Shown here: one piece after another, positions 33,775 to 42,467 of the stretch
How positions within the stretch are numbered: the first letter of the stretch is position 1
Layout: the number at the start of each line of letters is the position of its first letter
Assembly (NCBI RefSeq): GCF_001427305.1
Contig: NZ_LMFZ01000003.1
Location: 62,001 to 126,000 of the forward strand
DNA length: 64,000 nt
DNA from: Duganella sp. Root1480D1
GTDB taxonomy: Bacteria > Pseudomonadota > Gammaproteobacteria > Burkholderiales > Burkholderiaceae_D
Direction: 5' to 3'
Program-made: the position numbers and the translations under genes
The notes under the pieces: model-generated
What the model was told of the DNA's origin: nothing
The model's database searches: none
What the model saw: only the letters and a program-made list of their open reading frames with translations

Positions 33775-35187
33775 ATGAGCAATTTAAAGATCTTCAACAC
33801 GCTGGCACGCGAAAAGCAGTCGTTCAAACCCATTGAGGCGGGCAAAGTCCGGATGTATGTCTGTGGCATGACCGTATACGACTACTGCCACGTGGGCCAC
33901 GGCCGCATGTTGATGGCGTTCGACGTCATCTACCGCTGGCTGAAGGCGTCGGGCTATGACGTGCGCTATGCACGCAATATCACGGACATCGATGACAAGA
34001 TCATCAAGCGTGCGGTGGAGAATGGCGAAACCATTGGCCAGCTGACCGGACGCTTTATCAAATTCATGGACGAGGATTGCGAAGCCCTCGGCATCCTGAA
34101 TCCAACCGATGTGCCGAAAGCGACCCAATACGTGCCGCAAATGCTGGGCATTATCGAAAAGCTGGAAGCGAAGGACCTGGCTTACAAGGCTGCGGACGGC
34201 GATGTTAACTATGCCGTTCGCCAGTTCGAGGGCTACGGCAAGCTGTCGGGCAAGTCGCTGGACGACCTGCGCGCCGGCGAGCGCGAATTGGCTCGTGCGG
34301 CGAACGCCGACTCGGGCAAGCGCGATCCGCTGGACTTCGTGCTGTGGAAGGCTGCCAAGGAATCCGAACCGGAAGAAGTGAAGTGGGATTCGAAATGGGG
34401 CAAGGGCCGCCCGGGCTGGCACATCGAGTGCTCGGCGATGTCGTGCTCCCTGCTGGGCGAGACTTTCGATATCCATGGCGGCGGCGCTGACCTGCAGTTC
34501 CCGCACCATGAAAACGAAATCGCGCAGTCCGAAGGCGCTTCCGGCAAAACGCTGGCCAACTACTGGGTCCACAACGGCTTCGTGCGCGTGGATGGCGAGA
34601 AGATGTCCAAATCGCTGGGCAATTTCTTCACCATCCGTGAAGTGCTGAAGATGTTCGACGCGGAAGTGGTGCGTTTCTTCATCCTGCGCGCCCATTACCG
34701 CAGTCCGCTGAACTACTCGGACGTGCACCTGGAAGACGCGCGTGGTGCGTTGACCCGCCTGTACACCGCGCTGGACGGCGTGGAAGGCGACGGCCAGCCG
34801 CTGGACTGGAACGAAGACAACGCCAAGCGCTTTGCTGAAGCGATGGACGACGACTTCAACACCCCGATCGCGGTGTCGGTGCTGTTCGACCTGGCTTCGG
34901 AAGTGAACAAGACCAAGTCGCCTGCCGCCGTGCGCCAACTGAAAGGCCTGGCCGCTGTACTGGGCCTGCTCGAGCGCAGCCCTGAGGAATACCGCAAGGC
35001 CGCCCCGAAAGGCGCGGAAGGCGAGGGCATGGACGAAGCGGCAATCGAAGCTGCCATCGCTACCCGTGCCGCTGCCAAGAAGTCGCGCGACTTCGCTGCT
35101 GCCGACAAGGTGCGTGCCGACCTGCTGGCAGCCGGCATCGTCCTCGAAGACAAGCCTGACGGCACCACGAACTGGCGCCGCGCGTAA
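33775..35187 (+). CDS. cysS: Cysteinyl-tRNA synthetase
   Basis: 470 aa class I synthetase. Zinc/HIGH region [18 protein letters not shown] (the HIGH motif appears as HVGH), the zinc-binding WHIECSAMS segment, [11 protein letters not shown], and [10 protein letters not shown]-terminal DALR-type anticodon-binding helical domain ends with the family's [16 protein letters not shown] hairpin of GGTGCGACGCC / GGCG..TCGCACC lies in the leader (33724-33750). The stop codon overlaps the next start by one base (TAATG). Confidence 0.94.
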   Translation: MSNLKIFNTLAREKQSFKPIEAGKVRMYVCGMTVYDYCHVGHGRMLMAFDVIYRWLKASGYDVRYARNITDIDDKIIKRAVENGETIGQLTGRFIKFMDEDCEALGILNPTDVPKATQYVPQMLGIIEKLEAKDLAYKAADGDVNYAVRQFEGYGKLSGKSLDDLRAGERELARAANADSGKRDPLDFVLWKAAKESEPEEVKWDSKWGKGRPGWHIECSAMSCSLLGETFDIHGGGADLQFPHHENEIAQSEGASGKTLANYWVHNGFVRVDGEKMSKSLGNFFTIREVLKMFDAEVVRFFILRAHYRSPLNYSDVHLEDARGALTRLYTALDGVEGDGQPLDWNEDNAKRFAEAMDDDFNTPIAVSVLFDLASEVNKTKSPAAVRQLKGLAAVLGLLERSPEEYRKAAPKGAEGEGMDEAAIEAAIATRAAAKKSRDFAAADKVRADLLAAGIVLEDKPDGTTNWRRA

Positions 35188-35834
35188 TGGTTCTATCCAG
35201 GGAAAGCGGGGATCAGGCCCCGGTGCCGCCGTATTGGGAGGAAGCCAAGGCAGAGCTCATGAAGCGCGATCGCATCATGAACCGCCTGATCCCCCAATTC
35301 GGTGATTTGCACCTGGTCGGCCATGACGACCCGTTTATCACCCTGGCGCGCGCCATCGTCAACCAGCAGGTCACGACCCAGGTCGCCAATGCGGCGTGGG
35401 CCAAGCTGCTGGAGACCTGTCCGAAGTTCACCCCGGCCGCCGTGCAAAAAGCCGGCGCCGCTGCGTTGGCGGGCTGCGGCCTGTCCAAGCGCAAGGCCGA
35501 ATACATCCTGGATTTGGCCGACCATTTCAAGAACAAGAAGGTCCACGCCGCCCAATGGGCGCAGATGGATGACGAAGCCGTCATTTCCGAACTGGTTCAA
35601 ATTCGCGGCATTACGCGCTGGACAGCGGAGATGTTTTTGATATTTAATTTGCTCCGACCCAACGTGCTGCCGCTTGACGACAGCCGGCTGATCAGTGGAA
35701 TCAGCCAGAATTATTTTTCCGGGGAGCCCGTGTCGCGCAGCGATGCGCGCGAGGTTTCAGCCAACTGGGAACCCTTCCGGACGGTCGCCACGTGGTATTT
35801 ATGGCGTAGCCTTGATCCGGTTCCGGTAAAATAG
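35187..35834 (+). CDS. DNA-3-methyladenine glycosylase (AlkA-type, HhH-GPD)
   Basis: 215 aa base-excision repair glycosylase of the AlkA/HhH-GPD superfamily. The substrate pocket region [20 protein letters not shown], a helix-hairpin-helix ([19 protein letters not shown]) and the catalytic Asp in LPLDDSRL are visible. It removes alkylated purines; exact preference cannot be seen. Start overlaps the cysS stop by one base, suggesting coupling. Confidence 0.88.
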   Translation: MVLSRESGDQAPVPPYWEEAKAELMKRDRIMNRLIPQFGDLHLVGHDDPFITLARAIVNQQVTTQVANAAWAKLLETCPKFTPAAVQKAGAAALAGCGLSKRKAEYILDLADHFKNKKVHAAQWAQMDDEAVISELVQIRGITRWTAEMFLIFNLLRPNVLPLDDSRLISGISQNYFSGEPVSRSDAREVSANWEPFRTVATWYLWRSLDPVPVK

Positions 35835-35901
35835 CGCAAATTCTCACCGGCAACCGTTATTTGCAATGTTGTCGGGGAAGCAAAAAAACCTTGGAGGTAC
35901 A

Positions 35902-36876
35902 ATGATTAAAACGACTTTCCTCAATTTTGAGCAACCGATCGCGGAACTGGATTCCAAGATTGAAGAGCTGCGTTTCGTACAAGACGATTCGGCCGTCGAC
36001 ATTTCCGAAGAAATCGACCGCCTGGCCAAGAAGAGCCAACAGCTGACCAAAGATATTTACGCCAAGCTGACTCCTTGGCAGGTTTCCCAGATTGCTCGTC
36101 ACCCGCAGCGTCCATACACCATGGACTACGTGAATGAGATCTTCACCGACTTCCATGAACTGCACGGCGACCGCACCTATGCGGACGACCAGTCCATCGT
36201 TGGCGGTTTCGCCCGTTTCAATGGCCAGCCATGCATGGTAATCGGCCACCAGAAGGGCCGCGATACCAAAGAACGCGCCATGCGCAACTTCGGCATGCCG
36301 AAGCCTGAAGGCTACCGCAAGGCCATGCGCCTGATGAAGCTGGCTGAGAAATTCAACCTGCCTATCTTCACCTTCGTTGACACCCCGGGCGCATTCCCTG
36401 GCATCGACGCGGAAGAGCGCGGCCAGTCGGAAGCGATCGGCCATAACCTGTACGTGATGGCTGAACTGAAAGTGCCGCTGATCGCGACCATCATCGGCGA
36501 AGGCGGCTCCGGCGGCGCGCTGGCGATTGCCGTGGGCGATTCCGTGCTGATGCTGCAGTACGCGACCTACTCGGTGATTTCGCCTGAGGGTTGCGCTTCG
36601 ATCCTGTGGAAGACTTCCGAGCGCGCATCCGATGCGGCTGAAGCGCTGGGCCTGACCGCGCACCGCCTGAAGGCGATCGGCCTGATCGACAAGATCATCA
36701 ACGAGCCGCTGGGTGGCGCACACCGCGATCCTAAGGAAATGGCCAAGATGCTGAAACGCGCGCTGGCGGATTCGCTGCGCCAGTTCCAGGGCGTGAAGAC
36801 CAAGGACCTGCTGGCTGCTCGTCATGAAAAGCTGATGAGCTACGGCAAGTTCAAAGAGACCACTGCTTCCGAATAA
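35902..36876 (+). CDS. accA: Acetyl-CoA carboxylase carboxyltransferase subunit alpha
   Basis: 324 aa. With AccD transfers the carboxyl group from carboxybiotin to acetyl-CoA in fatty-acid synthesis. N-terminal helical part ([20 protein letters not shown]), then the crotonase-like core with [39 protein letters not shown] and [15 protein letters not shown] (oxyanion glycines). TTGGAGGTACA precedes the ATG. A palindromic repeat copy starts at its stop codon. Confidence 0.95.
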   Translation: MIKTTFLNFEQPIAELDSKIEELRFVQDDSAVDISEEIDRLAKKSQQLTKDIYAKLTPWQVSQIARHPQRPYTMDYVNEIFTDFHELHGDRTYADDQSIVGGFARFNGQPCMVIGHQKGRDTKERAMRNFGMPKPEGYRKAMRLMKLAEKFNLPIFTFVDTPGAFPGIDAEERGQSEAIGHNLYVMAELKVPLIATIIGEGGSGGALAIAVGDSVLMLQYATYSVISPEGCASILWKTSERASDAAEALGLTAHRLKAIGLIDKIINEPLGGAHRDPKEMAKMLKRALADSLRQFQGVKTKDLLAARHEKLMSYGKFKETTASE

Positions 36877-36949
36877 AACCAGTAAGGCCATCGGCCGCCG
36901 CGTCATAGGGTGTCTGACCCTGCGGGTCAGACACCGGTTTACCGGTTTC
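36876..36949. repeat. Interspersed palindromic repeat, copy 3
   Basis: AAACCAGTAA at the left, inner palindrome GTGTCTGACCC-t-GCGGGTCAGACAC (36910-36934), then GGTTTACCGGTTT at the right end just before the tilS start. Same plan as copies 1 and 2. Confidence 0.8.
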
Positions 36950-36952
36950 AGT

Positions 36953-38275
36953 ATGCGCGTCCAAGAAATCCTCCAGCACTCCCTCGCCCAGCTCCCGCAA
37001 GGCCCCATCGCCATCGCCTACAGCGGAGGCCTGGACAGCAGCGTTTTGCTGCACCTTGCCGCCGAGAGCGGCCGCAAAACCTGCGCCTTCCACATCCACC
37101 ACGGTTTAAGCCCCAACGCCGACGCCTGGGAAGCCCACGCTCGCGCTGAATGTGAACGCCTGAACATCACCTTCGCCAGCCGCCGCGTCGTCCTCGACGA
37201 CCGCAGCGAAGCCTCCGCCCGCAAAGCCCGCTACGCCGCCCTCGGTGCGCTATGCGTGGAGCACAACGTCCACCTGCTGCTCACCGCCCACCACCTGGAC
37301 GACCAGGCCGAAACCGTCCTGCTGCAGCTGCTGCGCGGCTCCGGCGTCGCCGGCCTGTCGGGCATGGATGCCTCCAACCGCGCCGCAGGCCTGCTTGGCA
37401 CCGCAGAAGTGCTGCTGGCTCGCCCGCTGCTCCAGCTAAGCCGCGCGCAATTGGAAGAATATGTGCGCGAGCAAGGCATCCGCCACATTGAAGACGAGTC
37501 GAACGCGGACCTGCGCTACGCCCGCAATGCGCTGCGCCATGAAATCATGCCCAGGCTGGCGCAAGCCTATCCGGGTTACCAGGAGCGCTTCGCCCGCAGC
37601 GCGCGCCATGCTCAAGCCGCGCAGCGCCTGCTGACGGAGCAGGCTGCCGAAGACTTGCATGCCTGCCTGGCAGGTGAAGACAGCCTTGATATGGCGCGCG
37701 TGCGCACATTGAGCGCCGATCGCACCTCGAACTTGTTGCGCCATTGGTTTGCCGAGCGCGGCATCCGCCTGCCGTCCACCAATTGGCTCGCCGAAATGCA
37801 GGAGCAAGCCCTGACGGCGCGCGATGACGCCAACCTCAAGGTCACCCATCCCGACTGCGAAGTGCGCCGCCACCGCGATCGCCTGTTCCTCGTTCCGCGC
37901 CGGGAAGAGGCTGACGCAGAGCAGCAAAAGAGCTTCCGCTGGAACGGGGAGGGCAGTATTGATTTCCCTGAATTCGGTGGCACGCTGCATTTTGAGTTGG
38001 CCCCGGTTGGCCTCGACCCCGACTGGCTGCGCCAGCAGATGCTGACGATCGAACTGCGCAAAGGCGGCGAAAAACTCAAGCCAGCGCGCAACCGCCCCAC
38101 GCGCACGCTCAAGCAGCACTACCAGACCCTTGGCATCCCCGCCTGGGAGCGCGAGCGCATGCCGATGGTATCGATCCCGGGCGATATCCTGTATGCCGCC
38201 GGTATCGGCATGGATTGCCGCAAACTGAGCTCCAGCCCAGAGCATCGTTTGGTGTTTCGCTGGGAAACCAAATAA
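36953..38275 (+). CDS. tilS: tRNA(Ile)-lysidine synthetase
   Basis: 440 aa. Converts C34 of tRNA-Ile(CAU) to lysidine using ATP and lysine. PP-loop motif IAYSGGLDSSVLLH (about 21-34), HIHHGLSPNADAW, LLTAHHLDDQAETVLLQLLRG, then a TilS substrate-binding domain and a C-terminal domain with LKPARNRPTRTLKQHYQ. The ATG is only 3 bases after the palindromic repeat, which therefore supplies the ribosome-binding region; no clear Shine-Dalgarno is seen. Confidence 0.93.
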   Translation: MRVQEILQHSLAQLPQGPIAIAYSGGLDSSVLLHLAAESGRKTCAFHIHHGLSPNADAWEAHARAECERLNITFASRRVVLDDRSEASARKARYAALGALCVEHNVHLLLTAHHLDDQAETVLLQLLRGSGVAGLSGMDASNRAAGLLGTAEVLLARPLLQLSRAQLEEYVREQGIRHIEDESNADLRYARNALRHEIMPRLAQAYPGYQERFARSARHAQAAQRLLTEQAAEDLHACLAGEDSLDMARVRTLSADRTSNLLRHWFAERGIRLPSTNWLAEMQEQALTARDDANLKVTHPDCEVRRHRDRLFLVPRREEADAEQQKSFRWNGEGSIDFPEFGGTLHFELAPVGLDPDWLRQQMLTIELRKGGEKLKPARNRPTRTLKQHYQTLGIPAWERERMPMVSIPGDILYAAGIGMDCRKLSSSPEHRLVFRWETK

Positions 38276-38343
38276 TTATCGCCGACACCTGTCTAGACAT
38301 ATGAACTTATGCCAAATAGGTATGAGGGTATGTACTTTTTGAC

Positions 38344-38372
38344 TTGAGATTTTGCAACGCAACATGTAGAGT
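38344..38372 (+). promoter_or_regulatory. Predicted lysC promoter
   Basis: TTGAGA, 17-bp spacer, TAGAGT, about 39 bp upstream of the lysC start. Confidence 0.4.
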
Positions 38373-38410
38373 AAAGGGCTCCCCTTATCACATCAATGCG
38401 GAAAATCAGC

Positions 38411-39658
38411 ATGGCTTTAATCGTTCACAAATACGGCGGTACGTCGATGGGCTCGACGGAACGCATCAAGAACGTCGCGCGTCGCGTCGCCAAATGGCAC
38501 GATGCGGGACACCAGGTGGTGGTCGTTCCGTCGGCAATGTCCGGTGAAACCAACCGCCTGATTGCCCTGGCCAAAGAAATCCAGAACCCGCCTGACCCAC
38601 GTGAATTGGACATGATAGCCTCCACCGGCGAACAAGTGTCCGTGGGCCTGCTGTCGATGGCGCTGCAAGCGATTGGCAAGGACGCCATTTCCTACACCGG
38701 CTGGCAAGTAGCGATTAAAACCGACTCCGCCTTCACCAAAGCCCGCATCCAGTCGATCGAAGACGGCCGCGTGCGCGAGGACCTGGAGAAGGGCCGCATT
38801 GTGATCATCACCGGCTTCCAGGGCGTGGACGAGAACGACAACATCGCCACCCTGGGCCGCGGCGGTTCCGATACCTCTGCCGTGGCGATTGCCGCGGCGC
38901 TGAAGGCGGACGAATGCCTGATCTACACCGACGTCGATGGCGTCTACACCACCGACCCGCGCGTGGTGTCCGAAGCGCGCCGCCTGAAAGCGATTACGTT
39001 TGAAGAGATGCTGGAACTGGCTTCGCTGGGCTCCAAAGTGCTGCAAACCCGCTCGGTGGAATTCGCCGGCAACTACCGCGTACCGACCCGCGTGCTGTCC
39101 TCGCTGACCGATCCGCTGATGGATCTGGAAGAAGAAGCCAACTCGGGCACCCTGATTTCGTTTGAGGAAGACCAAAACATGGAACAAGCAGTCATCTCCG
39201 GCATCGCCTTCAATCGCGACGAAGCCAAAATCACCGTGCTGGGCGTGCCAGACCGTCCAGGCATCGCTTACCACATCCTGGGTCCGGTGGCCGAAGCCAA
39301 TGTCGAAGTCGACATGATCATCCAGAACCAGGCAGTGGACGGCAAGACCGACTTCACCTTCACCGTGTCGCGCAACGACTACCAGAAGGCGATGGATGTG
39401 CTGCACAACGAAAAAGGCGAGATCGGCCACCACACCCTGGTGGGCGACGCCAAAGTGTCCAAGATCTCCGTGGTTGGCGTTGGCATGCGTTCGCACGTTG
39501 GCGTGGCTTCCCAGATGTTCAAGACCCTGGCGGAAGAGGGCATCAACATCATGATGATCTCCACTTCCGAGATCAAGATTTCCGTCCTGATCGACGAGAA
39601 ATACATGGAGCTGGCCGTGCGTGCACTGCACAAGGCATTCGAATTGGAAAAAGAATAA
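38411..39658 (+). CDS. lysC: Aspartate kinase
   Basis: 415 aa. Phosphorylates aspartate, first step toward lysine, threonine and methionine. Kinase domain begins MALIVHKYGGTSMGS (KYGGTS lysine loop), with GFQGVDENDNIATLGRGGSDTSAVA and YTDVDGVYTTDPRVV. Two C-terminal ACT domains (VLGVPDRPGIAYHILGPVAE; VVGVGMRSHVGVASQMF) mediate feedback control. I chose the ATG at 38411 from the family N-terminus rather than the one 15 bp upstream. Confidence 0.93.
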   Translation: MALIVHKYGGTSMGSTERIKNVARRVAKWHDAGHQVVVVPSAMSGETNRLIALAKEIQNPPDPRELDMIASTGEQVSVGLLSMALQAIGKDAISYTGWQVAIKTDSAFTKARIQSIEDGRVREDLEKGRIVIITGFQGVDENDNIATLGRGGSDTSAVAIAAALKADECLIYTDVDGVYTTDPRVVSEARRLKAITFEEMLELASLGSKVLQTRSVEFAGNYRVPTRVLSSLTDPLMDLEEEANSGTLISFEEDQNMEQAVISGIAFNRDEAKITVLGVPDRPGIAYHILGPVAEANVEVDMIIQNQAVDGKTDFTFTVSRNDYQKAMDVLHNEKGEIGHHTLVGDAKVSKISVVGVGMRSHVGVASQMFKTLAEEGINIMMISTSEIKISVLIDEKYMELAVRALHKAFELEKE

Positions 39659-39749
39659 ATATTTCCAAAAAAACTTCCGTATTAACCTTGACCAAAGCGG
39701 TATCGATCTTTAATATTGCGGTCGCGTTGACGCAGTAACATATCAACGA

Positions 39750-39842
39750 GGAGGCGTGGCCGAGTGGCCGAAGGCACTTCCCTGCTAAGGAAGCATACGG
39801 GCAAAACCTGTATCGTGGGTTCGAATCCCACCGCCTCCGCCA
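39750..39842 (+). tRNA. tRNA-Ser (anticodon GCU)
   Basis: Acceptor GGAGGCG pairs with CGCCTCC. Anticodon stem CTTCC/GGAAG encloses loop CTGCTAA with anticodon GCT (39784-39786). A long variable arm, TCGAATCC T-loop and encoded CCA are present. It serves AGC/AGU serine codons and appears to be the integration target of the Rhs island that follows. Confidence 0.97.
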
Positions 39843-39882
39843 GATTCAAGCGAAAAGCCCCGAGGAAACTCGGGGCTTTTTG
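39843..39882. repeat. Direct repeat, left island boundary (att-like)
   Basis: The 40-nt sequence beginning GATTCAAGCGAAAAGCC after the tRNA recurs at 47782-47821 with two mismatches. The TTCGAATCC of the tRNA T-arm recurs at the same 23-nt spacing. Confidence 0.65.
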
Positions 39883-39884
39883 TT
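39853..39884 (+). terminator. tRNA-Ser terminator
   Basis: AAAAGCCCCGAG-GAAA-CTCGGGGCTTTT, 12-bp stem with GAAA tetraloop, followed by TGTTTTTT-type T-rich tail. Confidence 0.9.
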
Positions 39885-40012
39885 TTTTCCTCCGGCATGC
39901 GCGCACGATTGAAAACGCGCTATCTCAATAGCAATAGTACAATGCCTCAATATTTCCGATTTGATAACCAAATTCGGAATGCTCGAACTATGTCAAAGCA
40001 CGAGGCTCAGTC

Positions 40013-42022
40013 ATGCGTGATGAGGTTAAACAAACACTCGCTGCAATTGCGGACCGGCAGCACAATCGGCTCCTGAGAGTTGAATTCCCGAACCAGGATG
40101 CGCCCGGGCATTTGCTCGTCAATCGGCTCGACGCTGAAGAGGGGTTATCCCGGCCCTTTGAATACAAGGTCGAGCTGCTCTCCGATTCGGCGCATATTGC
40201 GCTCAAGGATATGCAGGGCAAGCTGCTGTCTGTCCACCTGGTACGTGGCGATGGCAGTATCCGCTATTTCACGGGATACGTATTCAGCTTCGGGCTGGTG
40301 AGGGTTGATGGCGGCGTCGCATTTTATGAGGCCACATTGGGGCCCTGGTTCAGGTTCCTGAGCCTGCGCAAGGATAACTACCTGTTCCATAACGCGACGC
40401 TGTACGACCAGACATCGAGCGTGTTTGCCGATTACGATGGGCTGTGCAATTGGGACTGGCGTGTATCGGGCAAGCAAAAAGTCATGAACGACGCGTGCCA
40501 GTTCGACGAAACCGACTGCAATTACCTGCAGCGGCGCTGGAATGCCGCCGGGCTGGTGTACTGGTTCGAGCATAGTGCCAGCGGCCACCAACTCGTAATA
40601 TCCGACGACACCATGAAGGCGCTGCCGATCGATGGCGGCGAGGAAGTGCCATTCCAGCGCCACGGCGGTGCGGTGGAAGAGGAGGGCATTGGCGAATGGT
40701 CGCCGGTACGCCACCTGATGCAGGCCAGTGTGGCCGTTGCCAGCTATGACTTCAAGAGCGGCAAGCCGATCGTGAGCTCGATGCCTACTGTGAACAAGCA
40801 GGGCAGCGTGCCGCTCATCGAGTCATACGAATACACCGGCGCACTTGGCTTCAGCGACGGTGCAAGTGGTGAAGCGTTGGCGAGGCTGCGCATGGAGGAA
40901 CTGGAAGCCGCCGGCAAGCAGTTTCATGGCGCAGGCAATAATCGCCAACTGGCGCCCGGCCGCTGGTTCCGCCTGACCGGGCACTTCGATGTTGGTGGCG
41001 GCTCCGCCGACGAGTTCCTCGTCATCGAAGCGCGGCATCGCGCCTCGAATAATTACCAGGTCAAGAGCGAGCAACCTTCCCATTACGAGAACCAGGTGAC
41101 GTGCCTGCGAAAAATCGTTCCCTGGCGTCCTGGCCGCCCGTTCAACTGTGTCGAGACAAAGATCTACGGCCTGCAGACCGCCACCATTACCGGCCCGGCC
41201 GGTGAAGAGATCCATACCGATGAATTCGGGCGCGTGCGGGTGCAATTCCACTGGGACCGCGTCGGGACGCGCGACGAGAACAGCTCCACCTGGATTCGGG
41301 TTGCCACGCCGTGGGCCGGTTCCAACTTCGGCATGACCTCGATTCCGCGCATCGGGACCGAAGTGATTATCTCCTTCATCGGCGGCGATCCTGACCGGCC
41401 AATCATTACCGGCATGGTACCGAACATCGATACGATGCCGGCCTGGACTCTGCCCGCAAGCAAGACCCAGAGCGGCATGCTGTCACGCTCCAGCCCCGGT
41501 GGCGGAGTACAGAACGCCAACGCCTTGCGCTTCGAAGACAAGAAAGGTTCCGAGCAGGTCTGGATCAAGGCTGAACGCAACTTCGATTCGGACGTAGGCA
41601 ACGACCAGTCGCTGACGGTAGGGAACAACCGCAGCAAAGTCGTTGGCCAGGACGAAAACGCCTTTGTCGGGAATAACCACAACCGGCGCATCAAGAACAG
41701 CCTGATGGAGACGGTCAAGGTCGACGCCTTGCAGCAGATCGGCGGCGAGAAAAACACGCTGGTCGGAAAGCATTACAAGGTGGAGGCGGGCGAATCATTC
41801 GAAATCACCTGCGGCCAGGCCAAGTTCTACATGGATAAAAGCGGCAACGTGGCCATTACCGGCAAGAGCATCAACATCACTTCCGATGGTCCGGTCCAGG
41901 TGAATGGCAAGACGATCGACCTGAACTCCAGTGGCGGCGCGGCGGCCGTGGTGCCAAGCCCGAAAGGCGGAGGCGCCATTATTGCCGACGTCGATGCACA
42001 GTTCCCAAGCAACCAATCCTGA
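40013..42022 (+). CDS. vgrG: Type VI secretion spike protein VgrG
   Basis: 669 aa. Trimeric spike that carries effectors out of the type VI tube. gp27-like part (~20-390: RPFEYKVELLSDSAHIAL; DGGVAFYEATLGPWFRFL), OB-fold and gp5-like beta-helix (DEFGRVRVQFHWDR; WAGSNFGMTSIPRIGTEVII; GGDPDRPIITGMV; repeated VGNNRSKVVGQDE-type blade), and DUF2345-type end. No C-terminal toxin domain. First gene of vgrG-eag-rhs-immunity. No type VI structural genes are in the window, so it is an orphan effector cassette. Confidence 0.94.
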   Translation: MRDEVKQTLAAIADRQHNRLLRVEFPNQDAPGHLLVNRLDAEEGLSRPFEYKVELLSDSAHIALKDMQGKLLSVHLVRGDGSIRYFTGYVFSFGLVRVDGGVAFYEATLGPWFRFLSLRKDNYLFHNATLYDQTSSVFADYDGLCNWDWRVSGKQKVMNDACQFDETDCNYLQRRWNAAGLVYWFEHSASGHQLVISDDTMKALPIDGGEEVPFQRHGGAVEEEGIGEWSPVRHLMQASVAVASYDFKSGKPIVSSMPTVNKQGSVPLIESYEYTGALGFSDGASGEALARLRMEELEAAGKQFHGAGNNRQLAPGRWFRLTGHFDVGGGSADEFLVIEARHRASNNYQVKSEQPSHYENQVTCLRKIVPWRPGRPFNCVETKIYGLQTATITGPAGEEIHTDEFGRVRVQFHWDRVGTRDENSSTWIRVATPWAGSNFGMTSIPRIGTEVIISFIGGDPDRPIITGMVPNIDTMPAWTLPASKTQSGMLSRSSPGGGVQNANALRFEDKKGSEQVWIKAERNFDSDVGNDQSLTVGNNRSKVVGQDENAFVGNNHNRRIKNSLMETVKVDALQQIGGEKNTLVGKHYKVEAGESFEITCGQAKFYMDKSGNVAITGKSINITSDGPVQVNGKTIDLNSSGGAAAVVPSPKGGGAIIADVDAQFPSNQS

Positions 42023-42029
42023 AATTCCA

Positions 42030-42461
42030 ATGAACTACCATATCAATGAAGGCAGCTTCGCGCTGCCGGCGCAAGCGCAAGACCGCAGCGTGAATATGCT
42101 TGTCCTGAATCTCGGCCCCGGGGGCCTGACGCTGGTCGTGTCGCGCGACGTGGTGCAGGAAGGCGAAGAGCTGGAGGCCATGCTGCGCCGCCAGTTACGC
42201 ACGCTGGGCAGCCAGGTAAAAAACTTCAAGCAGAATGAACCTGTCGCAGTTCAGATCGGACAGGCGCGCCTGCCCGCACTGCAGGTGTCGACTTCGTTCA
42301 AGCAGGATAACGCCACCGTGCATCAGTTGCAGACCATGGTCGCCCTGCAGGACAAGGCGGTGCTGGTCTTTACCCTGACGTGCGCTGCGCCACTGACGCA
42401 GGAGCAGACTGCCTATGCGCAGCAACTGCTGGACAGCTTTACCCCGTCCATCAAGGCCTGA
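42030..42461 (+). CDS. Eag-type effector chaperone (DcrB/DUF1795)
   Basis: 143 aa DUF1795 protein (NYHINEGSFALPAQAQDRSVNMLVL). EagR/EagT chaperones of this fold bind the N-terminal transmembrane helices of PAAR-containing Rhs effectors and load them on VgrG. Placed 7 bp after vgrG and 6 bp before the Rhs effector, whose N-terminus indeed has prePAAR plus TM helices. The ATG at 42030 fits the family start; upstream in-frame sequence overlaps vgrG. Confidence 0.88.
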   Translation: MNYHINEGSFALPAQAQDRSVNMLVLNLGPGGLTLVVSRDVVQEGEELEAMLRRQLRTLGSQVKNFKQNEPVAVQIGQARLPALQVSTSFKQDNATVHQLQTMVALQDKAVLVFTLTCAAPLTQEQTAYAQQLLDSFTPSIKA

Positions 42462-42467
42462 TCAGCC